Shown here piece after piece: positions 9,985 through 17,544 of a stretch of 64,000 bases of DNA. Positions within the stretch are counted from its first letter, which is position 1, and the number at the start of each line of letters is the position of its first letter. The notes beneath the pieces were generated by a model. That model worked only from the letters and a program-made list of their open reading frames with translations, made no database searches and was not told the DNA's origin. The position numbers were made by a program, and so were the translations under genes. The stretch is from Candidatus Solirubrobacter pratensis (GTDB lineage: Bacteria; Actinomycetota; Thermoleophilia; Solirubrobacterales; Solirubrobacteraceae), in contig NZ_AUEK01000006.1 of NCBI RefSeq assembly GCF_000425945.1, positions 558,001 through 622,000 on the forward strand, read 5' to 3'.

Positions 9985-10000
9985 ATACCCCTAGGGGGTA
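9985..10000. promoter_or_regulatory. CsoR-type copper operator candidate
   Basis: ATACCCCTAGGGGGTA is a near-perfect palindrome with C/G runs flanked by TA, 54 bases upstream of copZ. A related imperfect copy (TACCAGGGGAGGGTA) begins near 9952, closer to the ribosome site. Known CsoR operators have the form TA-C(n)-G(n)-TA. No csoR gene is in the window, so the regulator would act in trans. Confidence 0.55.
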
Positions 10001-10004
10001 AATG

Positions 10005-10319
10005 TCAGAGCACGCCGGCGAGCTCCCGCTCGAGCCGCTTGCGCGGGCGCGAGCCGACAAGCGTCAGCACCGGTGCGCCGTCGCGGAAGAGCATGAACGT
10101 CGGCATCGAGAGCACGCCGTAGCGCGCAGCGGTCGCCTGGTTGGCGTCCACGTCGATCGTCACGACGCGCAGGTCGTCGCGCTCGGCCTCGAGCTCGGCG
10201 AGGATCGGCTTCATGACGCGGCACGGCGGGCACCAGGCCGCCGTGAAGTCGACGAGGACGGGCGTCTGTGACTCGAGGACCTCGGCGGTGAACGCGTCGT
10301 CGGTCGTGGTGGTCGGCAT
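10005..10319 (-). CDS. Thioredoxin
   Basis: 104 residues with the active-site motif AAWCPPCRVMKP and the conserved cis-proline in LSMPTFMLF. The central proline is unusual (CPPC instead of CGPC) and will shift the redox potential. Start at 10319 chosen because an AGGG ribosome site lies about nine bases upstream; an ATG two codons earlier (10325) is possible. It precedes copZ-copA on the same strand, which fits a role in protecting or recycling thiols during copper stress, although ordinary thioredoxin duty is equally possible. Confidence 0.87.
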   Translation of the reverse strand: MPTTTTDDAFTAEVLESQTPVLVDFTAAWCPPCRVMKPILAELEAERDDLRVVTIDVDANQATAARYGVLSMPTFMLFRDGAPVLTLVGSRPRKRLERELAGVL

Positions 10320-10411
10320 GCCCATGACCCTCGCAGTGCGTGGCGGGGCGGCCAAGTGGAATCCGTGATGGCGACGATCAGCGCCGCTGCGCGGTGGCTG
10401 CCGGCTAGACG

Positions 10412-10429
10412 CATCAAACCAGGTTGATG
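10412..10429. promoter_or_regulatory. ArsR-type operator candidate
   Basis: CATCAA-(6 bases)-TTGATG is a perfect inverted repeat 14 bases upstream of the GTG start of the ArsR-ArsC fusion. It resembles the ATCAA...TTGAT half-sites described for several ArsR repressors, and its place over the expected promoter fits autorepression relieved by arsenite or antimonite. Confidence 0.6.
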
Positions 10430-10442
10430 TATTGTTCGCCGG

Positions 10443-11234
10443 GTGATCGCCACGGCGGCAGATGGCGAGAGTTCACCGCCGCGGTTTCTGCGGTTGGCGG
10501 GCCACCCGTTGCGGTGGCGGCTGCTGAGCGAGCTGGCGCGCAGCGACCGGCGCGTGGGCGAGCTCTGCGCGCTGGCAGGCCGCCACCAGAGCCTGGTCTC
10601 GTATCACCTGCGCCAGCTGCGCGACGGTGGCCTTGTCTCGATGCATCGCAGTGCCGCGGACGGCCGCGACAGCTACTACGTCCTCGATCTGCCCCGCTGC
10701 GGCGAGCTGCTGGCGAGCGCCGGCGTGTCGCTGCACCCCGGCCTGGCGCCGACTCCGCGCGCGCGGGCCGAGCGCCGCTCCGCGCTCGCGCGGGTGCTCT
10801 TTCTATGCACGGGCAACAGCGCGCGCTCGCAGATCGCCGAGGCGCTCTGCGAGCAGCTCTCCCGCGGCGCGGTGAGCGCCGCGAGTGCGGGCAGCCATCC
10901 CAAGCCCCTGCATCCCAACGCGGTGCGGGTGATGCGCGAGCGCGGCATCGACCTCGCCGGGCGTCGTTCCAAGCACCTGAGCGAATTCAGGCACCGGCGC
11001 TTCGACTACGTGATCAGCCTCTGCGATCGCGTGCGCGAGGTCTGTCCCGAGTTTCCCGGCGGACCCGAGCTGATCCATTGGAGCATCCCCGACCCGGCGC
11101 GCGAGCCCGGAAGCGACGAGGAGACCCTTCCTGCGTTCGAGCGCACCACCACCGCGCTTTCAACCCGCATCGACTTTCTCATCGAGGCAATCGAAACGAC
11201 CACCACCACCCGGGAGGTGACCGAGCGTGCCTGA
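10443..11234 (+). CDS. ArsR-family repressor fused to LMW-phosphatase-type arsenate reductase
   Basis: 263 residues in two domains. Residues ~10-95 form an ArsR winged helix (HPLRWRLLSELA, QSLVSYHLRQLRDGGLV). Residues ~118-255 form a low-molecular-weight phosphatase/ArsC domain whose catalytic loop is FLCTGNSARSQIAEAL and whose aspartate lies in WSIPDP. The protein would sense and reduce arsenate, or at least combine both roles. GTG at 10443 is the only start that keeps the full helix-turn-helix. An inverted-repeat operator sits just upstream. The next gene (VOC) starts eight bases before this gene ends, so the two are coupled. No arsenite pump gene is in the window. Confidence 0.87.
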   Translation: MIATAADGESSPPRFLRLAGHPLRWRLLSELARSDRRVGELCALAGRHQSLVSYHLRQLRDGGLVSMHRSAADGRDSYYVLDLPRCGELLASAGVSLHPGLAPTPRARAERRSALARVLFLCTGNSARSQIAEALCEQLSRGAVSAASAGSHPKPLHPNAVRVMRERGIDLAGRRSKHLSEFRHRRFDYVISLCDRVREVCPEFPGGPELIHWSIPDPAREPGSDEETLPAFERTTTALSTRIDFLIEAIETTTTTREVTERA

Positions 11235-11610
11235 CGAGCTCGTGAACGTCCGCTACATGGTCGACGACGTCGAGAACGCCGTCGGCTTCTACACCACCCA
11301 CTTCGGCTTCACGCTGCGCACCAGCGCCGCACCCGCGTTCGCCGACGTCGTGCGTGGGAACCTGCGGCTGCTGCTCAGCGGGCCGGCGAGCTCGGCCGGG
11401 CGGCCGATGCCCGACGGCCGCACCCCGCAGCCGGGAGGCTGGAACCGCATCCACTTCATCGTCGAAGACATCGCGGCCGAGGTCGAGCGGCTGCGTGCCG
11501 CCGGCCTGACGTTCCGCAACGACATCGTCAGCGGTCCGGGCGGCCGGCAGATCCTGCTCGAGGACCCCGCCGGCAACCCGATCGAGCTGTTTCAGCCGGC
11601 GGGCAGGTGA
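11227..11610 (+). CDS. VOC-family (glyoxalase-fold) protein
   Basis: 127 residues with the beta-alpha-beta-beta-beta repeats of the VOC fold: VRYMVDDVENAVGFYTTHFG at the start and QILLEDPAGNPIELFQP at the end. The GTG start overlaps the end of the ArsR-ArsC gene, suggesting arsenic-linked expression. It lacks the paired cysteines described for the C-As lyase ArsI, so a different reaction on an unknown substrate is more likely. Its last 19 bases overlap the convergent deacetylase gene. Confidence 0.82.
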   Translation: MPDELVNVRYMVDDVENAVGFYTTHFGFTLRTSAAPAFADVVRGNLRLLLSGPASSAGRPMPDGRTPQPGGWNRIHFIVEDIAAEVERLRAAGLTFRNDIVSGPGGRQILLEDPAGNPIELFQPAGR

Positions 11611-12281
11611 CGTACGGCGCCGGCGTGGCCGGCAACAAGCTGTGACGCGGTCACGGCGTGCCAGCCACGGCCCCGAAGCTCATGCAGCACCCGATCCACC
11701 GCCTCGGCGGTTGGCATCAGCTCGGGCCGGTCGTCGTGCAGCAGGACGATCGAGCCCGGGCGGATCGCGGCGATGATCCGGTCATAGATGGCCTGAGCGC
11801 CCGGGTCTTCGTAGTCGCGAGGGTCGACGTCCCACAACAGCGTCCTGAGCCGGTGCCGGGCCGCGGCCAGCTGCAGCCGCCGATTCGTGAGTCCGAACGG
11901 CGGGCGGAACAAGCGCGGCTCGACGCCGCACACCGAACGGATGACGGCCGCCGTGCGGGCGGCGCCGCGCGCGCCGGCCAGCGGGTGGTTGCGGTGATCG
12001 TCGTGGGCCCATCCGTGCACCCCGATCTCCTGACCCTCCTGCACCGCGCGCCTCACGTGCTCTTCGCGACCGGCGATCCGCTCACCTAGGACGTTGAACG
12101 TCGCGCCCGCGCCATGCTCGCGCAAGACGTCGAGGATCGCGGTCGTCACCGCTCCCGGCCCGTCGTCGAACGTCAACGCGATCGCCGGCACGTTGCGCGG
12201 TCCATGAGCCAGCACGCTCAGCACGGATATGAAGTCTGCGCGCCGCGCGCCGCGGCGTTGCGCGAGATGCGACCACCGCAC
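11592..12281 (-). CDS. NodB-type polysaccharide deacetylase
   Basis: 229 residues. Motif 1 is ALTFDDGP (catalytic base and metal aspartates), motif 2 is HGWAHDDH (HxxxH metal ligands, somewhat changed), motif 3 is RLFRPPFG, and motif 5 is IVLLHD. It would remove N-acetyl groups from a carbohydrate polymer. No signal peptide or membrane segment is seen, unlike the second deacetylase at 21456, so either the start is wrong or the substrate is cytoplasmic. Confidence 0.85.
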   Translation of the reverse strand: MRWSHLAQRRGARRADFISVLSVLAHGPRNVPAIALTFDDGPGAVTTAILDVLREHGAGATFNVLGERIAGREEHVRRAVQEGQEIGVHGWAHDDHRNHPLAGARGAARTAAVIRSVCGVEPRLFRPPFGLTNRRLQLAAARHRLRTLLWDVDPRDYEDPGAQAIYDRIIAAIRPGSIVLLHDDRPELMPTAEAVDRVLHELRGRGWHAVTASQLVAGHAGAVRHLPAG

Positions 12282-12314
12282 GGCGCGGCCGCGATCTGCG
12301 GCTACGCTCGGGCG

Positions 12315-13031
12315 ATGGCGTCACCACACAGGGCGCTGCGGGCGACGGCCGGCGGGGGCATCGGCGCCGAGGACTTGGCCGCCAAGGCCCGCGAGCTGGG
12401 TGTCATGGGTTGGGTACGGCCCACCGGGGAGATCCATGCCGAGGGCGCGCCCGACGCGGTGCACGAGCTGATGGCGTTCCTCGGGGACACGGTTGCGATC
12501 GAGCGCGCGCGCGTGGAAGGGCACGAGCAGTTCGCGATCCGCGGCGTGAGCGCGGGGGCGTTCGTCGTCCAGGAGCACCAGGCGACCGCCCACCACTACG
12601 ACCTGCGCTTGGAGGTCGGCGGGCTCATGCGCTCCTGGGCCGTGCCCAAGGGGCCGTCGCTGGATCCCGCCGCCAAGCGCCTGGCCGTGGAGGTCGGCGA
12701 CCACGAGGTCGACCACAACGACTTCGAGGGCACGCTCGGCGACGGCGGCGTGATCGTGTGGGACCGCGGCACCTATGAGCAGGGAGGCCGCGTCGCCTGG
12801 CCCGGGGCGATCGAGCGCGGCCACGCCGTCTTCGTCCTACACGGCGAGAAGCTGCGCGGCGGCTTCGCGCTCCAGCGCACCGGAGCGGGCGCCAAGCCGC
12901 AATGGCTGCTGATCAAGCGCCGCGACGACGAGGCGCGCCCCGGCTCGGACATCGTCGTCGAGCGGCCCGAGTCGGTCCTGAGCGGCCGCACGCTCGCGCA
13001 GCTGCTCGCCACGGAGACGCATCGGCCATGA
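12315..13031 (+). CDS. LigD-type 3'-phosphoesterase domain fused to a degenerate acylphosphatase-like domain
   Basis: 238 residues. The C-terminal two thirds match the phosphoesterase domain of the end-joining ligase LigD: FVVQEHQATAHHYDLRLE, SWAVPKGPSLDP, VEVGDHEVDHNDFEG and VIVWDRG keep the histidines, aspartate and arginine that bind Mn and the 3' end. The usual PEGEYG loop after DFEG is missing. Residues ~5-75 look like an acylphosphatase fold (AKARELGVMGWVRP, then EGAPDAVHELMAFL and IERARVEGHE) but have lost the catalytic arginine (GVGFR is GIGAE here) and asparagine (WVRN is WVRP). Stand-alone phosphoesterases trim 3'-phosphate or ribonucleotide ends. Ligase and polymerase parts lie at 17545 and 18856. 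Confidence 0.82.
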   Translation: MASPHRALRATAGGGIGAEDLAAKARELGVMGWVRPTGEIHAEGAPDAVHELMAFLGDTVAIERARVEGHEQFAIRGVSAGAFVVQEHQATAHHYDLRLEVGGLMRSWAVPKGPSLDPAAKRLAVEVGDHEVDHNDFEGTLGDGGVIVWDRGTYEQGGRVAWPGAIERGHAVFVLHGEKLRGGFALQRTGAGAKPQWLLIKRRDDEARPGSDIVVERPESVLSGRTLAQLLATETHRP

Positions 13032-13150
13032 GCCCCTCGACGCTCGACCGGGTCACACGCTTCCATCACGACATGCTCATGAACTAGGTTCTCGGCTATC
13101 GCGGCGCCGGGTTCTCGTGTCCGGCGTGGGCCGACACCGAAAGGGGACCG

Positions 13151-14989
13151 ATGAAGAGGCGTCTCGCGAGCGTGCTCGCGCTGATTGCAGTGGTGGCGCT
13201 GCCGGGCACGGCCGCGGCGGATCACAGGGACCAGGACAGGCACGCGCCCAGGCAGAAGGACCGCGACGCGCACGTCCAGCTCCTGGCGATCAACGACCTG
13301 CATGGTCACCTCGCCGCGAACACGCCCGGCACGATCCAGACCGGCTGCTGCCGGCCCGTGATCACCAACGGAGTGCAGACCGGTTGGACCCAGATGACGG
13401 TGCCGACGGGCGGCATCGCGTACCTTGCCGCGCACATCAAGGCGCTGCGGGCGACGAATCCCGACACGATCACCGTGGGCGCTGGAGACCTGATCGGCGC
13501 CAGCCCGCTCGTGTCCGCGCTCTTCCATGACGAGCCGACGATCGAGGCGATGAACTCGATCGGCCTCGACGTGACCGGCGTCGGCAACCACGAGTTCGAC
13601 GAGGGCGTCGCCGAGCTGCGGCGGATGCAGTACGGCGATCAGCACGGCGGCGACGGCTGTCATCCGGTCGACGGCTGTCAGGACGGCACGCCGTTCGGCG
13701 GCTCGCTCTTCCAGTACCTCGCGGCCAATGTCTTCTATGCGGGCACGAACCGCACGATCCTGCCGCCGTACGAGGTGCGCAAGGTCGGCAACGCGAAGAT
13801 CGCGTTCATCGGCCTCACCTTCGAGGGCACGCCTACGGTCGTGACGCCGAGCGGGGTGGCGGGACTCGAGTTCCGGCCGGAGATCGCCACGGTCAACGCG
13901 CTCGTGCGTCAGCTGCGCCACGAGCGGGGGGTCAAGGCGTTCGTCGTGCTGCTGCATCAGGGCGGTACGCAGGTGCCGCCGGCGCCGCCCGCATCGCCGT
14001 CGGCAACGCCGGCCGGCGACGAGTACACCGACGTGAACCGCTGCGTGAACTTCAACGGTCCGGAGATCCAGTCGATCGCCAACGGGCTCGACCCGCGCGT
14101 CAGCGTGATCGTCAGCGCCCACACACATCAGCCCTACATCTGCCGCATGGCCGGAAAGCTCGTCACGAGCGCGGCGTCGTTCGGTCGCGTCATCACGGAC
14201 ATCGACCTCAAGATCGATCACCGGTCCAAGGAGGTGACCGCGGCAAGCGCCACCAACAGGATCGTGACCCAGGACATCGCGCAGGACCCCGCCGCCAAGG
14301 CGATCCTCGACAAGTACACGACGCTCTCGGCACCGCTCGCCAACCGGGTCATCGGCAGCATCGGCGGCGACATCCGCTCGGCGCGCGACGCCCCCAACGG
14401 CCAGAACGCGGCCGGGGAGCAGCCCATGGGCGACGTGATCGCCGACGCGATGCTGGAGGCCACCGCTCCCAGTGACTTCGGCGGCGCGGTCGCGGCGTTC
14501 ATGAACTCCGGCGGCGTGCGGGCCGGCCTGCTCTACAACCAGATCAGCGGTGGTGAGCAGCCCGGGCAGGTGACCTACGCCGAGGCGTTCACCGTGCAGC
14601 CGTTCGGCAATACGCTCGTCGTGAAGACCTGCACCGGCCAGCAGATCTACGACGTCCTGAACCAGCAGTTCAACAACCCCGCCGCCGGGTCGAGCCGGAT
14701 CATGCTGCCGTCCGCGAACGTCCACTACCAGTGGACGACGGCCGGCGGCCCGCACGTCGTCGACGGCTCCGTGTCGTTCGACCGCGGGGCGACGCCGATC
14801 GACAAGGCCGCGTCCTACCGCGTCGTCGTGAACAACTTCATGGCCGACGGCGGCGACAACTACACGGTCTTGCGCTCGTGCACGCAGCCGCTCGGCGGCG
14901 ATGTCGATCTCGATGCGTTCGCGCGCTATCTGACCGCGCACGCGCCGGTCGCGCCGCCGGTGCTCAACCGCATCGAGAAGGTCGGCTAG
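13151..14989 (+). CDS. Secreted bifunctional metallophosphatase / 5'-nucleotidase
   Basis: 612 residues with a Sec signal peptide (hydrophobic core LASVLALIAVVALPG, cleavage expected after TAAA). The metallophosphatase domain shows NDLHGHL, GAGDLIGASPLVS, GNHEFDEG, LLHQGG and SAHTHQPY, the full two-metal ligand set. The 5'-nucleotidase C-terminal domain starts near residue 400 (MGDVIADAMLEAT, MNSGGVRAGL). It would dephosphorylate nucleotides outside the cell for phosphate or nucleoside salvage. Four cysteines within the catalytic domain may form disulfides. ATG at 13151 follows a GAAAGGGGA ribosome site. Confidence 0.92.
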   Translation: MKRRLASVLALIAVVALPGTAAADHRDQDRHAPRQKDRDAHVQLLAINDLHGHLAANTPGTIQTGCCRPVITNGVQTGWTQMTVPTGGIAYLAAHIKALRATNPDTITVGAGDLIGASPLVSALFHDEPTIEAMNSIGLDVTGVGNHEFDEGVAELRRMQYGDQHGGDGCHPVDGCQDGTPFGGSLFQYLAANVFYAGTNRTILPPYEVRKVGNAKIAFIGLTFEGTPTVVTPSGVAGLEFRPEIATVNALVRQLRHERGVKAFVVLLHQGGTQVPPAPPASPSATPAGDEYTDVNRCVNFNGPEIQSIANGLDPRVSVIVSAHTHQPYICRMAGKLVTSAASFGRVITDIDLKIDHRSKEVTAASATNRIVTQDIAQDPAAKAILDKYTTLSAPLANRVIGSIGGDIRSARDAPNGQNAAGEQPMGDVIADAMLEATAPSDFGGAVAAFMNSGGVRAGLLYNQISGGEQPGQVTYAEAFTVQPFGNTLVVKTCTGQQIYDVLNQQFNNPAAGSSRIMLPSANVHYQWTTAGGPHVVDGSVSFDRGATPIDKAASYRVVVNNFMADGGDNYTVLRSCTQPLGGDVDLDAFARYLTAHAPVAPPVLNRIEKVG

Positions 14990-15005
14990 CGACTCCAGAC
15001 GCCCG

Positions 15006-15031
15006 TGGTGCCGGCGAGAGCACCGGCACCA
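15006..15031. terminator. Bidirectional hairpin between convergent genes
   Basis: TGGTGCCGG (15006-15014) pairs perfectly with CCGGCACCA (15023-15031) around an eight-base loop, in the 63-base gap between the 5'-nucleotidase (+) and the thymidylate synthase-like gene (-). No T-run follows on either side. Confidence 0.5.
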
Positions 15032-15052
15032 TGGTGCGTCGGTGGAGGTCGA

Positions 15053-15706
15053 TCAGGCTTGGCCGGCGACGATGCCGGTCATCTCCGCGCGCTCGGTGTC
15101 GTAGATGTGGGCGGACTTGACGTTGAACCGCAGCGCGCCGACCGGACGCTCGAGCGCGTCCGCCACCCGGTGCTGCAGGAGCGCGAGCTCGGTCAGGTTG
15201 CCGTAGCCCTTGGCCCCGAAGTCGATGCTGTGGGCGTAGACGACGAGCTCGACGGCGCCGTCCGCGACCCAGAAGTCCAGCAGGCTGACGCACGGGATGT
15301 AGGTCGTGTCCGTCAGCGGCTCGAACGTCGTGATCGCCGCCGAGCGCGAGGCCGGGTCCGCGCGCAGGCGGTCGATCACCCAGGCGAGCTGATCGCGGCC
15401 GGACCCCGCGTAGTCGAACAGCCGGCTCGCGTAGCTGCGGGCGCCGCCGAGCGCCTCCACCCGGTCGTGGGCGGCGAAGTTGGCCCGCATCCAGCGCAGC
15501 CGCTCCGGGTCGCCGTAGCGGGCGATCAGCGGGTCGTCGGCGGACGGCTCGGCGACCACCAGCGTGACGTGCGCGAGCTCGAGGATCGGCAGGCCGTCGT
15601 AGTGCTCCGGCTCGCCCTCGCGGAGGATCCGCGCGGCGACCTGCAGCCATGCCTCGCCGATCGTCGGCGACTCGATCGGGGCGCCGGCCGGGGCCGCAGC
15701 ACCCAT
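15053..15706 (-). CDS. Thymidylate synthase family protein, compact archaeal-type
   Basis: 217 residues. The conserved core is recognisable: catalytic cysteine in YIPCVSLLDFW (C139), then the block IDFGAKGYGNLTELALLQH holding the aspartate/asparagine (D162, N170) and SAHIYDTE (H200, Y202). The length and N-terminus resemble the ~220-residue archaeal thymidylate synthases rather than the ~265-residue bacterial ThyA. It could make dTMP from dUMP or hydroxymethylate a pyrimidine nucleotide. The ATG directly abuts the stop of the MntR-like gene, so it is the last gene of a LysR / MntR / synthase run. Confidence 0.72.
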   Translation of the reverse strand: MGAAAPAGAPIESPTIGEAWLQVAARILREGEPEHYDGLPILELAHVTLVVAEPSADDPLIARYGDPERLRWMRANFAAHDRVEALGGARSYASRLFDYAGSGRDQLAWVIDRLRADPASRSAAITTFEPLTDTTYIPCVSLLDFWVADGAVELVVYAHSIDFGAKGYGNLTELALLQHRVADALERPVGALRFNVKSAHIYDTERAEMTGIVAGQA

Positions 15707-16420
15707 CTAGCGGCCGTAGCGCTCCTTGCCGAGCACCAGCTGCTCCGGCAAGGCGGTCCGCGGCGGAGGCGAGGGGTCGGCCAGCACGGAGACGGTCTCG
15801 GCCACCGAGCGGGTCAGCGTCGCGGTCGAGTCGGCGCCGAAGTCGACCGTCACGAACTCGCCGTCGGCGGTCGCGACCGTGCCCTCGCGACCGGGCTCCA
15901 GCCCCTCGTGCTTGAACAGGTGCAGCAGGTCCTCGGCCTCGTTCTCGAACCGCAGCACCGTGATCTTGGCGCCCTCCTCGACGTCGCCGAGCGGGACGCC
16001 CTCGATCCGGGTGCCGGGCTCGATCGGATGCCCGTGCGGGCACGTCTTGGCGTCGCCGATCGCGGCCAGCATGCGCGCTTCGAGCACCGGCGACATCGCG
16101 TGCTCGAGCCGCTCGGCCTCCTCGTGGACGTCGTCCCACGCGATCCCGAGCACGTCGGTGAGGAAGCGCTCGATCAGCCGGTGGCGGCGGACGACCGCCT
16201 CGGCCTGCGACAGCCCCTCTTCGGTGAAAGAGATCGACTTGTCGGCGGCGCGCGTGATGTAGCCGTCGCGCTCCAGCCGGCCGACCATCTCGTGCACCGT
16301 CGGCGCGGAGAGCTGCATCGCGCGCGCGACGTTCGCGCCCGTCATCGGCAGCCCCGCTTCGTGCAGCCAGAAGATGGTCTGCAGATACTCCTCTTCGGCG
16401 ACGGTGGCGTGCGACGACAT
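15707..16420 (-). CDS. DtxR/MntR-family metal-dependent repressor
   Basis: 237 residues. The N-terminal winged helix (YLQTIFWLHEAGLPMTGANVA) is followed by the dimerisation domain with metal ligands (EEAERLEHAMSP, then KTCPHGHPI) and a C-terminal FeoA/SH3-like domain (KITVLRFENEAEDLLHLF). The family binds DNA when loaded with Fe(II) or Mn(II) and controls metal uptake. Which metal it uses cannot be read here. The next gene starts at the base after this stop; the LysR gene ends 18 bases upstream. Confidence 0.9.
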   Translation of the reverse strand: MSSHATVAEEEYLQTIFWLHEAGLPMTGANVARAMQLSAPTVHEMVGRLERDGYITRAADKSISFTEEGLSQAEAVVRRHRLIERFLTDVLGIAWDDVHEEAERLEHAMSPVLEARMLAAIGDAKTCPHGHPIEPGTRIEGVPLGDVEEGAKITVLRFENEAEDLLHLFKHEGLEPGREGTVATADGEFVTVDFGADSTATLTRSVAETVSVLADPSPPPRTALPEQLVLGKERYGR

Positions 16421-16438
16421 GCCAGGATCGTAACCGGC

Positions 16439-17338
16439 TCAGACGGCGAGCCCGCGGACGCGCCGGTCCGCCAGCTCCATGAACTCGCGCGTTGCGGGCG
16501 ACAGGCGCGCGTTGCGGCGCGTGATGAAGGCGAAGGTCTCCATCAGCGGCGGCTCGAACGCGACAGTCCCGAGGCGGCGCGCGTAGCCGCGCATGTCCAG
16601 GATCGAGCGCGTCGAGACCGTGTCGCCGAGGCCGCGGACCGCGAGATCGAGCGCGGCGGTCACGTATTCGACCTCGATCTGGGGCTCGACCAGGACGCCG
16701 GCGCGCTGAGCCCGCTCGCGCAGCTGCCGGCGCGTCGGGTCGACCGCCGCCCAGCGGGCGTCGTACAGGATCAGCGGCGCCGCGGCGAGGCGCTCGATCG
16801 TGATCGGCTCCGTCAGCCGTGCGCGGTCGGCCGAGACGTAGAGGAGCTCGTCGCGGATCGAGGGGCGCACGTCCAGCCCGCGGTCGTCGACCGGGAGCAC
16901 GACCAGGCCGGCCTCCAGGTGGCCGTCGCGCACGGCGTCGGCGACCTCCGCGGAGTTCTGCCCGATCGCGCGCACGCGGACCTGCGGATGGCGCGTGCGG
17001 AAGTCCTGGACCAAGCCGCCGAGCAGGTAGTGGTGCGCGCTCCCGAAGGTCCCGAAGGCGACCGTCCCGCCGGAAAGATCGCGGACCTCGCGCACGGACT
17101 CGACCGCCTCCTGCGCCTCGGCCAGCGTGCGCTCGGCGTGCGGGCGCAGCAGCCGTCCCGCCTCGGTCAGCTCGAGGCCGCGGCCGACGCGCATGAACAG
17201 CGGCACGCCCAGCTCGGCCTCGAGCCGGCGGATCTGCTCCGAAAGGCTCGGCTGCGCCATCAGCAGGGTCTCGGCGGCCGCGGAGAAGGAGCCGTGGTCG
17301 GCGGCGGCGAGGAAGTACGTGAGCTGCTGCAAGGTCAA
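16439..17338 (-). CDS. LysR-family transcriptional regulator
   Basis: 299 residues from the TTG at 17338. The helix-turn-helix is clear ([34 protein letters not shown]) and the effector domain follows. A TTG nine codons upstream (17365) is also in frame, but it would place coding sequence over an inverted repeat likely to be the operator, so the shorter start is preferred. It is the first gene of a run with the MntR-like repressor and thymidylate synthase-like gene. Confidence 0.87.
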   Translation of the reverse strand: MTLQQLTYFLAAADHGSFSAAAETLLMAQPSLSEQIRRLEAELGVPLFMRVGRGLELTEAGRLLRPHAERTLAEAQEAVESVREVRDLSGGTVAFGTFGSAHHYLLGGLVQDFRTRHPQVRVRAIGQNSAEVADAVRDGHLEAGLVVLPVDDRGLDVRPSIRDELLYVSADRARLTEPITIERLAAAPLILYDARWAAVDPTRRQLRERAQRAGVLVEPQIEVEYVTAALDLAVRGLGDTVSTRSILDMRGYARRLGTVAFEPPLMETFAFITRRNARLSPATREFMELADRRVRGLAV

Positions 17339-17340
17339 GG

Positions 17341-17402
17341 CTCTACCTATCGACTGTAGAGTCAATCAAGCCTAAGACAATGGCGCACAATGTCCGACAA
17401 TG
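17341..17402. promoter_or_regulatory. Operator-like repeats between LysR gene and small gene
   Basis: CTCTAC (17341-17346) and GTAGAG (17356-17361) form an inverted repeat next to the LysR start. Three copies of ACAATG begin at 17377, 17387 and 17397, exactly ten bases apart and so on one face of the helix. Both signals sit in the short gap between the LysR gene and the divergent 39-residue gene and could control either. Confidence 0.45.
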
Positions 17403-17407
17403 TGGGC

Positions 17408-17527
17408 ATGACCATTCTCTCCCTGATCCTCGCCGGGTTCGCCGGCCTTGGAGTGGTCGACGCCCTCGCCATGAAGTTCGGCGCCGAGGACCGGCCCGGC
17501 TTCAGCGAGCGCGCTCCGCTCTCCTAG
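17408..17527 (+). CDS. Small hydrophobic protein (39 residues)
   Basis: ATG at 17408 opens a 39-codon frame with strongly GC-biased third positions. Residues 2-22 are hydrophobic (ILSLILAGFAGLGVVDAL), enough for one membrane helix, followed by a polar tail ending SERAPLS. It sits between the divergent LysR gene and the ligase gene (17 bases downstream). No family is recognised; it could be an unannotated membrane microprotein. Confidence 0.5.
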   Translation: MTILSLILAGFAGLGVVDALAMKFGAEDRPGFSERAPLS

Positions 17528-17544
17528 TGCTTTGATGGGCGGCG

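Noticed and set aside
11227-11610. VOC gene as ArsI C-As lyase
   Set aside because: The characteristic cysteines are absent; only the position next to ArsR-ArsC suggested it.
13028-13087. 19-codon frame (ATGA overlap) after the phosphoesterase gene
   Set aside because: Too short, no ribosome site of its own and no conserved features recognised.
12773-14941. 722-codon minus-strand open frame opposite the 5'-nucleotidase
   Set aside because: Composition is Arg/Asp/His/Val-rich and the plus strand has a complete 5'-nucleotidase with all motifs.
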